NCBI GenBank assembly: GCA_020851655.1
Contig: JADZCI010000207.1
Span: forward strand, 1 to 50,330
Length of the DNA: 50,330 nucleotides
DNA from: Bryobacterales bacterium
GTDB taxonomy: Bacteria > Acidobacteriota > Terriglobia > Bryobacterales > Bryobacteraceae
Direction: 5' to 3'
A program made the position numbers and the translations under genes. A model generated the notes under the pieces. The model saw nothing but the letters and a program-made list of their open reading frames with translations, had not been told where the DNA came from and searched no databases. Of the stretch, positions 17,201 to 26,700 are shown piece by piece; positions within the stretch are counted from its first letter, which is position 1; each line of letters starts with the position of its first letter.

Positions 17201-18151
17201 ATGTCCAAAATCGCATTCCTTTTTCCCGGTCAAGGCTCGCAGTACGCCGGAATGGGCAAAGCGCTGGCCGAGGAATTCCCGGCCGCGCGGAGCGTGTTCG
17301 AACAAGCGGACGAAGCGCTTGGATTTCCGCTGTCCCGGTTGTGTTTCGAAGGTCCTGAAGAGGATCTCAAGCTCACCGCCAATACCCAGCCGAGCCTGCT
17401 GACGGTTTCCGTGGCCGCCTGGGAGGTCTTGAAGCAGCATGGTCTGACACCCGATTACGTGGCCGGGCACAGTTTGGGAGAGTACTCGGCGCTGGTGGCC
17501 TCGGGCGCCCTGAGGTTTGCCGACGCAGTCCGGCTGGTGCGGAAGCGCGGCCAGTACATGCAGGAGGCGGTCCCCGCCGGCGCCGGCGCCATGGCCGCAC
17601 TGCTGAAGTTGCCGGAGTCCAAGCTGGAAGAAGTGCTGCGGGAAGCCTCACAAGGCGAGGTTGTCTCGACGGCGAATTTCAACTCGCCCGGCCAGGTCGT
17701 GATTGCGGGGCACGCCGGCGCGGTGCGGCGCGCCATGGATCTGGCAAAGGCGGCGGGCGCCAAGCGGGCGGTCCCTTTGCCGGTGAGCGCTCCGTTTCAC
17801 TGCGCCCTCATGAAACCCGCGCAGGAACGGCTCCGCGCGGACCTGGACGCGACGCCGTTTTCGGACCTCGCCATCCCGCTGGTAAACAACTGGCAAGCCC
17901 GCGAGGTGCGAACCGGCGGCGAGGCGCGAGAGGGGTTGTACCAGCAGGCGCCAAACCCGGTTCGCTGGACCGAATCGATGCGTTTGCTGGCCAGTTCCGG
18001 CGTTTGCCGCGCCGTGGAGGTGGGAGCGGGCGCGGTTCTATCCGGCTTGATGAAACAGATTGACGGCTCTGTCGCCGCGGCGAAATTCGGCGAACCTGGC
18101 GACCTGGACAACGTCCTGAAACTCCTGCGGCCGGCCGCTCCGGTACAATAG
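17201..18151 (+). CDS. fabD: Malonyl-CoA:ACP transacylase
   Basis: The protein has 316 residues, standard for FabD. It moves malonyl groups from CoA to acyl carrier protein, the first committed step feeding fatty-acid elongation in the cytoplasm. Seen are the FPGQGSQYAGMG start (GQGSQ at 10-14), the nucleophile S91 in GHSLGEYSAL, R116 in KRGQYM which binds the malonyl carboxylate, and H200 in SAPFHCALM. The C-terminal VRWTESMRLL and EVGAGAVLSGL blocks are also typical. No other fab gene is adjacent, unlike the fabD clusters of many bacteria; the foldase lipoprotein gene follows after nine bases. The ATG has no strong Shine-Dalgarno and a TACAAT box 17 bases upstream, hinting at near-leaderless expression. 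Confidence 0.96.
   Translation: MSKIAFLFPGQGSQYAGMGKALAEEFPAARSVFEQADEALGFPLSRLCFEGPEEDLKLTANTQPSLLTVSVAAWEVLKQHGLTPDYVAGHSLGEYSALVASGALRFADAVRLVRKRGQYMQEAVPAGAGAMAALLKLPESKLEEVLREASQGEVVSTANFNSPGQVVIAGHAGAVRRAMDLAKAAGAKRAVPLPVSAPFHCALMKPAQERLRADLDATPFSDLAIPLVNNWQAREVRTGGEAREGLYQQAPNPVRWTESMRLLASSGVCRAVEVGAGAVLSGLMKQIDGSVAAAKFGEPGDLDNVLKLLRPAAPVQ
18144..18149 (+). promoter_or_regulatory. TACAAT -10-like box of the PpiC-type gene
   Basis: GGTACAATA recurs here, overlapping the 3' end of fabD, with TACAAT again exactly 17 bases before the next ATG (18161). This suggests a second start point inside the fabD transcript. No -35 is visible. Confidence 0.45.
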
Positions 18152-18160
18152 CAAGGTTCC

Positions 18161-19180
18161 ATGCGAATTGTTCTTACCGGCGCCGTTTGCCTGCTGGTAC
18201 TGGGTACGGCTTGCAAAAGGACCACTTCTCCCGACGTCGCGGCGACCGTGAACACGCGCGCTTTGACCTACAAGGACCTGGAGAGGCAATACAAGAGGCA
18301 GTTTCCAAACCAGCCGGAAGGCACTCCACTCGATCAGATCCAGATGCAGAAGCTGGAACTGCTGCGCGTCATGATTGACGAAGAGATTATGCTCCAACGC
18401 GCCGAGAAGCTGGGGTTGATCGCTACCGATGCCGAAGTCGACGCGCGCTACAACGAGATTCGCGCGCCGTACACGCAGGAGGAATTCCAAAAGCAGTTGG
18501 ACGCGCGGCAGATGAGCCTTGAGGAACTCCGCACTCAGCTCCGGCGCGATATGAGCGTTGAAAAACTGTTCAACAAGGAAATCAAGTCCCACATCAATAT
18601 CACCGACAAGGATGTGAAAGACTTCTACGAAGCCAACAAGGCGGGGTTCAGTTTTGCCGAGCCTCAAGTCCACCTGGCGCAAGTCGTGGTCACGCCGACG
18701 CCCGATCCGAATGTGCGGAACCTGAAGCGCGACAAAGCGCAAAACGACGAACAGGCGAAGAAGAAGATCCTCATGCTGGAGGCCCGGCTCAAACAGGGCG
18801 AGGACTTCTCCATGGTCGCGCAAAACTACTCCGAGGATGCCAACACGGCGGGCAATGGCGGCGATCTTGGCTTCATTCCGGAGTCGGCGCTGGAGAAAGC
18901 CGACCCGGAGCTGCGCAAGTTTATCCTCACAATCACACCGGGGCAAATGTCGGGACCCATCCGGACAGCGGAGGGGTACCGCATCCTGAAGGTCATTTCG
19001 CGCGAGCCCGCGGGGCAAAAGGAGTTGACCGACCCACGCGTCCAGCAGACCATTCGCGACACCTTGTTGACCCGCAAAGACCAGTTGCTGAAAGCGGCCT
19101 ATTACGAGTCTGCGCGGAACGAGTCACAGGTCATGAACTACCTGGCGCTCAGTATTGCGCCGGGCTTTGAAAAGAAATAA
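18161..19180 (+). CDS. PpiC/SurA-type peptidyl-prolyl isomerase, probable lipoprotein
   Basis: The protein has 339 residues. The signal peptide ends in VLGTAC (Cys18), an imperfect lipobox, so lipid anchoring is likely but not certain. Residues about 28-150 match the helical SurA_N-type chaperone region (LRVMIDEEIMLQRAEKLGL), and residues about 165-285 match a parvulin domain (PQVHLAQVVV, QGEDFSMVAQNYSEDANTAGNGGDLGF split across the domain, and TPGQMSGPIRTAEGYRILKV). The protein should assist folding of exported or outer-membrane proteins in the periplasm. A short lysine-rich insert interrupts the parvulin domain (KRDKAQNDEQAKKK). Its position among genes for exported proteins fits, including a large outer-membrane receptor downstream. 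A SurA or PrsA role cannot be separated from sequence alone. Confidence 0.9.
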   Translation: MRIVLTGAVCLLVLGTACKRTTSPDVAATVNTRALTYKDLERQYKRQFPNQPEGTPLDQIQMQKLELLRVMIDEEIMLQRAEKLGLIATDAEVDARYNEIRAPYTQEEFQKQLDARQMSLEELRTQLRRDMSVEKLFNKEIKSHINITDKDVKDFYEANKAGFSFAEPQVHLAQVVVTPTPDPNVRNLKRDKAQNDEQAKKKILMLEARLKQGEDFSMVAQNYSEDANTAGNGGDLGFIPESALEKADPELRKFILTITPGQMSGPIRTAEGYRILKVISREPAGQKELTDPRVQQTIRDTLLTRKDQLLKAAYYESARNESQVMNYLALSIAPGFEKK

Positions 19181-19198
19181 TCCCGAGCCACAACGATA

Positions 19199-20932
19199 AT
19201 GATGCGTTCTTCCCTGGCCGGCTTCCTCTGTACGCTTGGCGCCTCGGCGCTGCTTTCCGGGTGCCGCCAGCAGCCCGCGCCTGCCTCGATCTCCGGCTTC
19301 GTCGACAAGTACTATGACGCTTTGTTTGACTGGAGCCCTTCGGCCGGCACCTCGGTGGGATTCCATCAATACGATGGGAAGCTGGAGAATCTTTCCGCTC
19401 CGGCATTCGCCGCCCGGATTGCCACGCTGAAGACCCTGCTGGCGGAGGCAAAGGGATTGCGCGCGGCGAAGCTGACTGACCAGGATGACATCGATCTCAC
19501 GGTCCTCGAGAATGCGATTCAGGCCGAGTTGCTGGACCTGGAATCGCTACAGTCGTGGCGGCATAATCCCATCGGTTATGTCAGCGGTCCAGGCAACGCG
19601 GTGGACCTGATCATGAAGCGCGCCTTCGCTCCGGCGAAAGACCGTTTGCCGGCGGTGACGGCGAGGTTAAGCGCCACTCCCGCCATGATAGCGGCGATGA
19701 AGGAAAACGTCGCCAACCCTCCCAAGGAATTCACCAGCCTGGCGATTCGAGTGGCCAGCGGATCATCCGGTTTCCTGGAGAAGGAAGTGGCGGCATGGGC
19801 CAGAGACGCGGCCGCCGGAGACGCGCAAGCGCTGGCGGAGTTTGAGAAGGCGAACAACGCCGCGGTGGCGGCCATGAAGGAAGCGGCGGCGTGGCTCAGG
19901 AATGATTTGCTGCCGCGATCGAAGGGCGCCTATGCCATCGGCGCCGAGGCGTTTGCCAGGAAGTTGCAACTCGAGGAGATGGTGGACCTGCCGCTGGAGC
20001 AGGTGCTGGCCATCGGCCAGGCGAATCTCGACAAGGACTATAGGGATTTTGTCGATACCGCAAGAAAGATCAATCCGAGATCGACACCCGCCGAGGTGAT
20101 GAAGTCTTTGGAAGCTGAACATCCGGCCGAGGCTGATCTGCTGCCAGCCGTCCGCCGCACGATTGAAGGCGCCCGGGCATTTCTGGTCGAACACAAGATT
20201 GTCACGATCCCCTCCGAGGTGCGGCCGAAAATCGAAGAGACGCCGCCTTATGCGCGCGTGGGAACTTTCGCTTCCATGGACACGCCGGGGCCGTACGAAT
20301 CGAAAGCGACCGAGGCGTTCTACTACGTCACGCCGCCGGAAAAGGACTGGGATGCCAGACATAAGGAGGAGCACCTCCGGTTGTTCAACAAGTACGTGCT
20401 GGACATGATCACGATTCATGAGGCATATCCCGGTCACTACTTGCAGTTCCTCTGGAGTAAGCAGTTTCCGACCAAGACCCGCAAGCTGAGCGGCGCCGCC
20501 TCGAACATCGAAGGTTGGGCGCACTATGGCGAACAAATGATGATCGAGCAGGGCTTTGGCGGAGGCGACCCCAAGATCCGCCTGGCGCAACTCGCGGAAG
20601 CTTTGCTGCGCGATTGCCGGTATGTGGCCGGCATCATGCTCCACACGCGGGGCTGGACGGTGGAGCAAGGGCAGAAGCTTTTCATCGAGAAGGGATTTCA
20701 ACAGCCAGCCAACGCATACGAAGAAGCGCGGCGCGGGGCCTACAATCCGACCTACCTGTACTACACACTTGGCAAGCTGATGATCTACAAGCTTCGCGCG
20801 GACTACCAACAGGCCAAGGGCGCCGGATACTCCCTACAGGGTTTCCACGACGAATTCGTACGGCAAGGTCCCCTGCCCCTCAAGCTGATGCGCAGGGTGA
20901 TGCTTCCGGGCAATTCGGGGCCGTTGCTGTGA
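19199..20932 (+). CDS. DUF885 family lipoprotein, probable metallopeptidase
   Basis: The protein has 577 residues. A signal peptide with a good lipobox (ALLSGC, Cys22) marks it as a lipoprotein. The DUF885 family covers most of the length. The key motif HEAYPGHYLQ (near residue 405) resembles the zinc-binding HExxH of metallopeptidases with a spaced third histidine, and SNIEGWAHYGEQ (near residue 435) should supply a further ligand. Members are often annotated as peptidases, but substrates are poorly known. Two ATG codons in a row begin the gene; the spacing from the foldase gene is 18 bases, so they are probably co-transcribed. It could trim peptides at the cell surface, which is inference. 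Confidence 0.87.
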   Translation: MMRSSLAGFLCTLGASALLSGCRQQPAPASISGFVDKYYDALFDWSPSAGTSVGFHQYDGKLENLSAPAFAARIATLKTLLAEAKGLRAAKLTDQDDIDLTVLENAIQAELLDLESLQSWRHNPIGYVSGPGNAVDLIMKRAFAPAKDRLPAVTARLSATPAMIAAMKENVANPPKEFTSLAIRVASGSSGFLEKEVAAWARDAAAGDAQALAEFEKANNAAVAAMKEAAAWLRNDLLPRSKGAYAIGAEAFARKLQLEEMVDLPLEQVLAIGQANLDKDYRDFVDTARKINPRSTPAEVMKSLEAEHPAEADLLPAVRRTIEGARAFLVEHKIVTIPSEVRPKIEETPPYARVGTFASMDTPGPYESKATEAFYYVTPPEKDWDARHKEEHLRLFNKYVLDMITIHEAYPGHYLQFLWSKQFPTKTRKLSGAASNIEGWAHYGEQMMIEQGFGGGDPKIRLAQLAEALLRDCRYVAGIMLHTRGWTVEQGQKLFIEKGFQQPANAYEEARRGAYNPTYLYYTLGKLMIYKLRADYQQAKGAGYSLQGFHDEFVRQGPLPLKLMRRVMLPGNSGPLL

Positions 20933-20993
20933 GCCGGGCGAGGTCCATTTGATGGGCCACGCCGGAAGCGGATATCCTAACGGCAGCGGGGCT

Positions 20994-21023
20994 GGAGGCG
21001 TCTCTATGTCTCCGCTCACATGA
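20994..21023 (+). promoter_or_regulatory. Five-codon leader ORF with strong ribosome site, coupled to the kinase
   Basis: GGAGG (20994-20998) is followed seven bases later by ATG (21006), then TCT CCG CTC ACA and TGA (21021-21023). The encoded peptide is MSPLT. Its stop overlaps the kinase ATG at 21020 as ATGA. The kinase start has no ribosome site of its own at normal distance, so the ribosome may enter through the leader frame and re-initiate. A TATCCT box lies upstream at 20973-20978. Confidence 0.55.
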
Positions 21024-23674
21024 CCGGCGCTTTATTCGGCCACTTTCGAATCCTCGAGAAACTCGGCGAGGGCGGCATGGGTCAAGTCTACAAGGCCCAG
21101 GACCTGAACCTCGACCGGTTTGTCGCGGTCAAAATTCTCCGTTCCGACGCCACCAAAGATGCCGTCCGGCGGCGGAGATTCGAACTCGAAGCCAAGACCG
21201 CCTCGTCCCTCCAACACCCGAACATCGTCTCCATCTACGACATTGGATGGGAAAACGATGTCGAGTACATCGTCATGGAGTACCTGGGCGGAAAGACTCT
21301 GGATGCGGTGATCTCGGGCAAGCCGCTGCCGCCCGAGCGCGCGCTGCGAATCGCCGAACAGATTGCCGGCGCCGTTTCAAAGGCGCACGGAGCAGGCATC
21401 GTTCATCGCGACTTGAAGCCTTCCAACGTGATGGTGCTGCCCGAAGACTTCATCAAGATCCTCGACTTCGGTCTCGCGAAGTTGACCGAGACGGGCGATT
21501 CGAGCGAGGACACCATCACGCACACCCAGTTGAACCTGACGACCGAGGGCATGGTTATTGGGACCGCCGCCTACATGTCTCCCGAGCAGGTGGAAGGAAG
21601 AAAGATCGACGCGCGGAGCGACATTTTCTCCTTCGGCGCGGTTCTTTACGAGATGCTGAGGGGGAAGCGCGCCTTCGCATCCACCAGTCAGATTTCCACT
21701 TTGTCCGCCGTCCTGACTCGCGAGCCGGAAGTTCTCTCTGACGTGCCGGACGAGATTCAGCGGGTCGTCCGGCGCTGCCTGAGAAAAGAAGCGGATCAGC
21801 GCTTCCAGAGCATGGCGGACGTAAGGATGGCCATTGGCGACCTGCGCGACGACCTGCGGACCGGGAGCCTGAGCAGTTCCGCCAGGATGGCGGCCGCGCG
21901 CGCCACGCGCCGATTCCGCTTGTGGTGGCTACTGGCTGTCGTTGGAGCGCTGGCGGTGACCGCCGGGGTTTTATCGCTGTGGCAGGGGCTGTCCACCTCA
22001 CCTCCGCTCCATCCTGTGCAACTCACATCGTATTCGGGAGTTGAAGACAGCCCAACGCTGTCGCCTGACGGAAGCCAGTTCGCTTTTCAGTGGAGCGGTC
22101 CGAACGGCGACAACATCGACATATACGTCCGCTTGGTTGACGGTGGCGACCCACTCAGACTGACCAACGACCTGGGGGACGACACGGTTCCCGCGTGGTC
22201 TCCCGACGGACGTTGGATCGCATACCGTCACATCGAGCAAGGCAGGGCCGATATCCGGCTGGTTTCGCCATTGGGAGGAAGGCCGCGAAAGCTGCTTGAC
22301 CTGGTGGGCGCCACGTTTGGCGCGAGCCACTGCTGGGCGCCCGATAGCCGCCGGCTTGTCGTTTCGATGCCGGTCGACGGCCGGGAGAGCCAGCAACTGC
22401 TGCGAGTTGACGCGCAGACCGGAGAACTGCTGGTCATCGGATATCCGGAACCGGCGGCCAACCAGATGGACTTGAGCTGCGCAGTTTCGCCCGATGGACA
22501 GAAGATTGCCTTTCTCCGGATGGAGGATCGCCAGTCCGTCCGTCTGTTGCTGGTTCCATTCCAGGGCGGATGGGTGACCGACACGGGCGTGATGGTTGCC
22601 AGCGCGACAGGCCTGGCTTGGACTCCGGACGGACTCAGCGTCCTGATCGGTACGCGCATAGAGGGTCTGGACGCGTTGTGGCGAATCCCGATGACCAAGG
22701 GATTTCCCGCCCGCCCGGTGCGGCTGACCGGCGCCGGCGACGGCGGTTCTTCGCCGGCCTTCGCTCCGCCTGGATCCAGACACGGCGCGCGTCTCATATA
22801 CACCCGTGCGCAGTTGGACATTGCCGTGGTGGCGGCGGAATTTGGACCTGACGGCCGGTTCGCCGCCGAGCCGCGAAGAGTGGTCTCCGAGACGGCGCGA
22901 ATGCAGGAGGCCCAGGTCTCGCCCGACGGCAAGCAGATTGCCGTTGTTTCCGAACGCTCCGGGCCTCAGCAGGTCTGGCTTTTCGAAGAAGGCTCGGTGG
23001 ACGCGCGGCAGGTTTCGTGGTTTACCAACATGGCGCCCGGAGCGCTGCGGTGGGCGCCCAATTCACGGGACCTGGTGTTCGATGTGCTCGGCTCCGGCAA
23101 GTCTGATTTGTACACCATGTCGAGCGTGGGCGGCAGCCCACGGCGGCTCACCATGGATTCGTCCAACGAGGCGAGGCCATCGTTTTCCGCCGATGGGAAG
23201 TTTGTGTATTTCCGGAGCGACAAGAGCGGATCGCGGGAACTGTGGAAGATGCCGTTTGCGGGCGGGGAGTGGATTCAGGTCACCAGGGACGGCGGATTTG
23301 AAGCTCAAGAGACAGTCGATGGCAGAAACCTGATTTACATCAAGGGCGCCAACGGTGTGGGCCTGTATGAACGGCCCGTGCCGGGAGGACCCGGCCAGCC
23401 CATTGCGCCGGCGGCCCGCGCCGGACTTTGGAGTTACGCCAATGGGTGGGTGGCGTGGTTCGACGTTCCCGATGGCACTTGGGGAATGTACAAGGCGAAA
23501 GTGGTAAAGGTGATGAACCTGGCGACGCGCGACACGTGGGTAGCGGGGAGCGTTACATCGCGCCTGGCGGTAAACTCCTCCCAGGTTTCGTTATCGCCGG
23601 ATCATAAGAGGTTCTACTTCGTGCGGCGCGCCGAACCGCAAGCGGACCTGGTCCTGGTCGACAACTTCCGCTAG
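21020..23674 (+). CDS. Transmembrane Ser/Thr protein kinase with TolB-type propeller repeats
   Basis: The protein has 884 residues. The kinase domain (about 8-280) is complete: GEGGMGQVY (16-24), K38 in AVKIL, E57, HRDLKPSN (129-136), DFG (149-151) and MSPEQ. One membrane helix follows (about 301-321). The rest, placed outside the membrane, is a series of TolB/WD40-like PD40 repeats with the SPDGxxIA pattern, for example PTLSPDGSQFAF, PAWSPDGRWIAY, AQVSPDGKQIAV and PSFSADGKFVYF; I count about nine. Such domains form beta propellers that could sense proteins or glycans. The start fits the family, where the kinase begins a few residues in. Translation may depend on the five-codon leader. The TonB receptor gene follows after 94 bases, suggesting a linked role. 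Confidence 0.93.
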   Translation: MTGALFGHFRILEKLGEGGMGQVYKAQDLNLDRFVAVKILRSDATKDAVRRRRFELEAKTASSLQHPNIVSIYDIGWENDVEYIVMEYLGGKTLDAVISGKPLPPERALRIAEQIAGAVSKAHGAGIVHRDLKPSNVMVLPEDFIKILDFGLAKLTETGDSSEDTITHTQLNLTTEGMVIGTAAYMSPEQVEGRKIDARSDIFSFGAVLYEMLRGKRAFASTSQISTLSAVLTREPEVLSDVPDEIQRVVRRCLRKEADQRFQSMADVRMAIGDLRDDLRTGSLSSSARMAAARATRRFRLWWLLAVVGALAVTAGVLSLWQGLSTSPPLHPVQLTSYSGVEDSPTLSPDGSQFAFQWSGPNGDNIDIYVRLVDGGDPLRLTNDLGDDTVPAWSPDGRWIAYRHIEQGRADIRLVSPLGGRPRKLLDLVGATFGASHCWAPDSRRLVVSMPVDGRESQQLLRVDAQTGELLVIGYPEPAANQMDLSCAVSPDGQKIAFLRMEDRQSVRLLLVPFQGGWVTDTGVMVASATGLAWTPDGLSVLIGTRIEGLDALWRIPMTKGFPARPVRLTGAGDGGSSPAFAPPGSRHGARLIYTRAQLDIAVVAAEFGPDGRFAAEPRRVVSETARMQEAQVSPDGKQIAVVSERSGPQQVWLFEEGSVDARQVSWFTNMAPGALRWAPNSRDLVFDVLGSGKSDLYTMSSVGGSPRRLTMDSSNEARPSFSADGKFVYFRSDKSGSRELWKMPFAGGEWIQVTRDGGFEAQETVDGRNLIYIKGANGVGLYERPVPGGPGQPIAPAARAGLWSYANGWVAWFDVPDGTWGMYKAKVVKVMNLATRDTWVAGSVTSRLAVNSSQVSLSPDHKRFYFVRRAEPQADLVLVDNFR

Positions 23675-23768
23675 TAGATTCCAATTTAAAGAGCAATCCC
23701 TCTTGCGGACTTTGACTTGCGGGTATAGAGTGGTACCCATCGATTTCAACGTTAGGGGGCGAAGTCCC

Positions 23769-26700
23769 ATGGGTTCCCGGTTCAAGACATCTGTCCTGTG
23801 CCTGTTCACGGCCGTCACGGCGTGCGGCCAAACCTTTTTTGGATCTGTCGTTGGTTCCGTGACAGATCAATCGAATGCGGCCATTACAGCGGCGAGCGTT
23901 TCGTTGATCAATCTGGGCACGGGAGACCGGCGCACCTCTCAGACTGATTCGTCCGGAGGCTACCAGTTCGTCAATCTCGTGCCGGGACAATACCGGCTCG
24001 AAGTCGAAAAGACGGGTTTCCGGCGTTTTACCCGCGAGCCGATTACGGTCGAAGTTCAGAGCGCGGTTCGCATCGATGTTCCGATGCAGGTTGGCGATGT
24101 GAACCAGACCGTGGAAGTGACCTCGCAAACACCGTTACTGCAAACCGAAGACGCCTCGCTCGGCAAAGTGGTGGAGGCGCGCAAGGTATTGGAGATGCCG
24201 CTGAACGGCCGCAATGTGTTTGGACTGGTGGCGTTGGTGCCGGGCGTGGTTCCCGGCGGGCAGTCGGGCACAACACCCACCGGAACCAACCCGTTCGCCT
24301 GGGGCAACTACCAGATTGGCGGCGGGCAGGCGAACCAGAGCGCGACCTACATCGACGGCGCCCCGGTCAACGCGGCGTACGTGAACCTGACGGCGCTGGT
24401 GCCCACGCAGGACGCAATCCAGGAGTTCAGGGTGCAGACCAACAACCTGGGCCCCGAGTTCGGCCGGTTGGCCGGCGGCGCTATCAACCTCACAACCAAG
24501 TCCGGGACCAACGATTTCCACGGCAGCGCCTACGAGTTTCTCCGGAATCGCGAACTGAACGCGAATACTTTCTTCAACAACCGCGCGCGAGTCCAGCGCC
24601 CGGCCTTTTCGCAGAACCAATACGGCGTCAACATCGGTGGGCCGATCATCCACGACAAGACGTTCTTCTTTGCGGGGTGGGAAGGGTTCCGCTTGAGGCA
24701 GGGAGCATCGTACGTCTACACAGTTCCCACCGCGGCGATGCGCGCGGGCGACTTCTCCAATGTTCGCAACGGCGCCGGCAATGTGATTCCCATCTATGAC
24801 CCGCTCACCACCTGCGGACGCTTTGGCAATGCCGCTTGCGGACGCGATGCAAACGGAAACGAGATCATCACGCGAACGCAGTTTCCCGGCAATGTCATTC
24901 CGCAGAACCGGATTGATCCGGCTTCGAAGATTCTGAGCCAGTACTGGGCCTTGCCGAATGGACCGGGCAACCAGTTCACCGCCGTGAATAACTACACGGC
25001 GAACGCCAGCGTGGGTGGCGATAATGACCAGGTCAACGCGCGATTGGATCATACATTCTCGGAGCGAAACCGCCTGTTCCTCCGGTATACCTACTGGCAG
25101 AACCTGAACCTGCCTATCGATCCGTACAAGACCAAGACGTGCGTGGACCGGTGCACGGAGACGTTCAACACCAACCAGGGAGTGATTGGAGACACGTTTA
25201 ATCTGACTCCGACGTTCATCGTCGATCTTCGCGCCTCTTACCTGCGGTTCAGCTATGACCGGACGTCGCTGACCGCGGGTTACGATCTAACCCAGTTGGG
25301 CTGGCCCGCATCGCTCAACAACCAGGTAATCTTCCGCGTCGTCCCGCAACCGGTTGTGACCGGCTACAACGGGGTGTGGAGCACCAATGGCACGGGGAGC
25401 ACGATCATCGCGCGAAACGACGTCTACTCGATTACGCCGAGCGCAACCAAGATTTGGGGCCGTCACACGCTGAAGTTCGGCGGCGAGTTCCGGCGGTTGA
25501 CGCACAACTACTACCAGCAGAACAATCCTTCCGGCAGCTTCAACTTCGATTCCCTGCTGACGTCGTCAAACCCGTTCAATGCGGCCGGAACCGGCAACGG
25601 ATTCGCATCCTTCATGCTGGGCTACGGCTCGGGGGGCGGCGTTACCAACAACGCCCTTGTGGCGGGGCAGATGCTCTACCGCGCTTACTATGTTGGAGAC
25701 CAGTACCAGGCGACTTCACGGTTGACCGTCAACTTCGGCATCCGCATGGAGCAGATGGGGCCGTGGTCGGAACGATTCGACCGGATGATCGTGATGCTGC
25801 CGGGACTGCCGAGCGAGATCTCAGGCCCATCGGGGTTGAACCTGAAAGGCACCATTGGGCTTGTCAATTCGAAGGAGAGTCCGAGCCGGAACAACACGAA
25901 GATGGGCAACCTGTGGGCTCCGCGCTTCGGGTTGGCCTACCGTCTGGACAACAAGACGGTGATCCGCACCGGCTATGGGGTCTTCTGGCTGGGCAACGAC
26001 GTAGCGTTCGGTTTTGCGCCGAACGGCGATCCGGTGAACGCCTATTCCACGCCGTTTCTGGGAACGACGGATGGTTCTCTGACGCCGCGGGACACTCTGC
26101 GCGACCCGTTTCCGAGTGGGCTGACGGCGCCTCCGGGGCGAAGCCCGAACTTCCAGCAATTGTTCTGGGGGCAGGGAATCACCGCACCAGTGTGGGACGA
26201 GAAACACGCCTACGCGCAGCAATGGAATTTCGATGTGCAGCGGGAGATACCCGGCGGACTGGCGCTTTCGATCGCCTACGCCGGCTCCAAGGGTACGCAT
26301 TTGCCAGGGCCCAGCCAGCAATTGGATCAGCTTCCGCCGGAGTTCATGTCCTTGGGCAGCCGGTTGCAGCAGCAGGTTCCGAATCCGTTCTTCGGGCTGG
26401 TGAAACTCGGCGCGCTGGCGCAGCCGACGGTGGCCTACGGCCAACTGCTCAGGCCCTACCCGCATTACAACGGGTATGCGATGCAGAGTCCTCCTAACCG
26501 CAACTCGATTTATCATTCGGCGCAGCTCAACGTCGAAAAGCGGTTCGCCAAGGGTGGATCGATTGTGGCCGCGTATACGTGGTCGAAGCTCATCAGCGAC
26601 ACCGATACGCTGACCGGCTGGCTGGAGCCCGGCGGCGGCGCGGGCGGCGTTCAGAATAACTACAACATCCGCGCCGAGCGGTCGCTGGCGCTCTACGACA

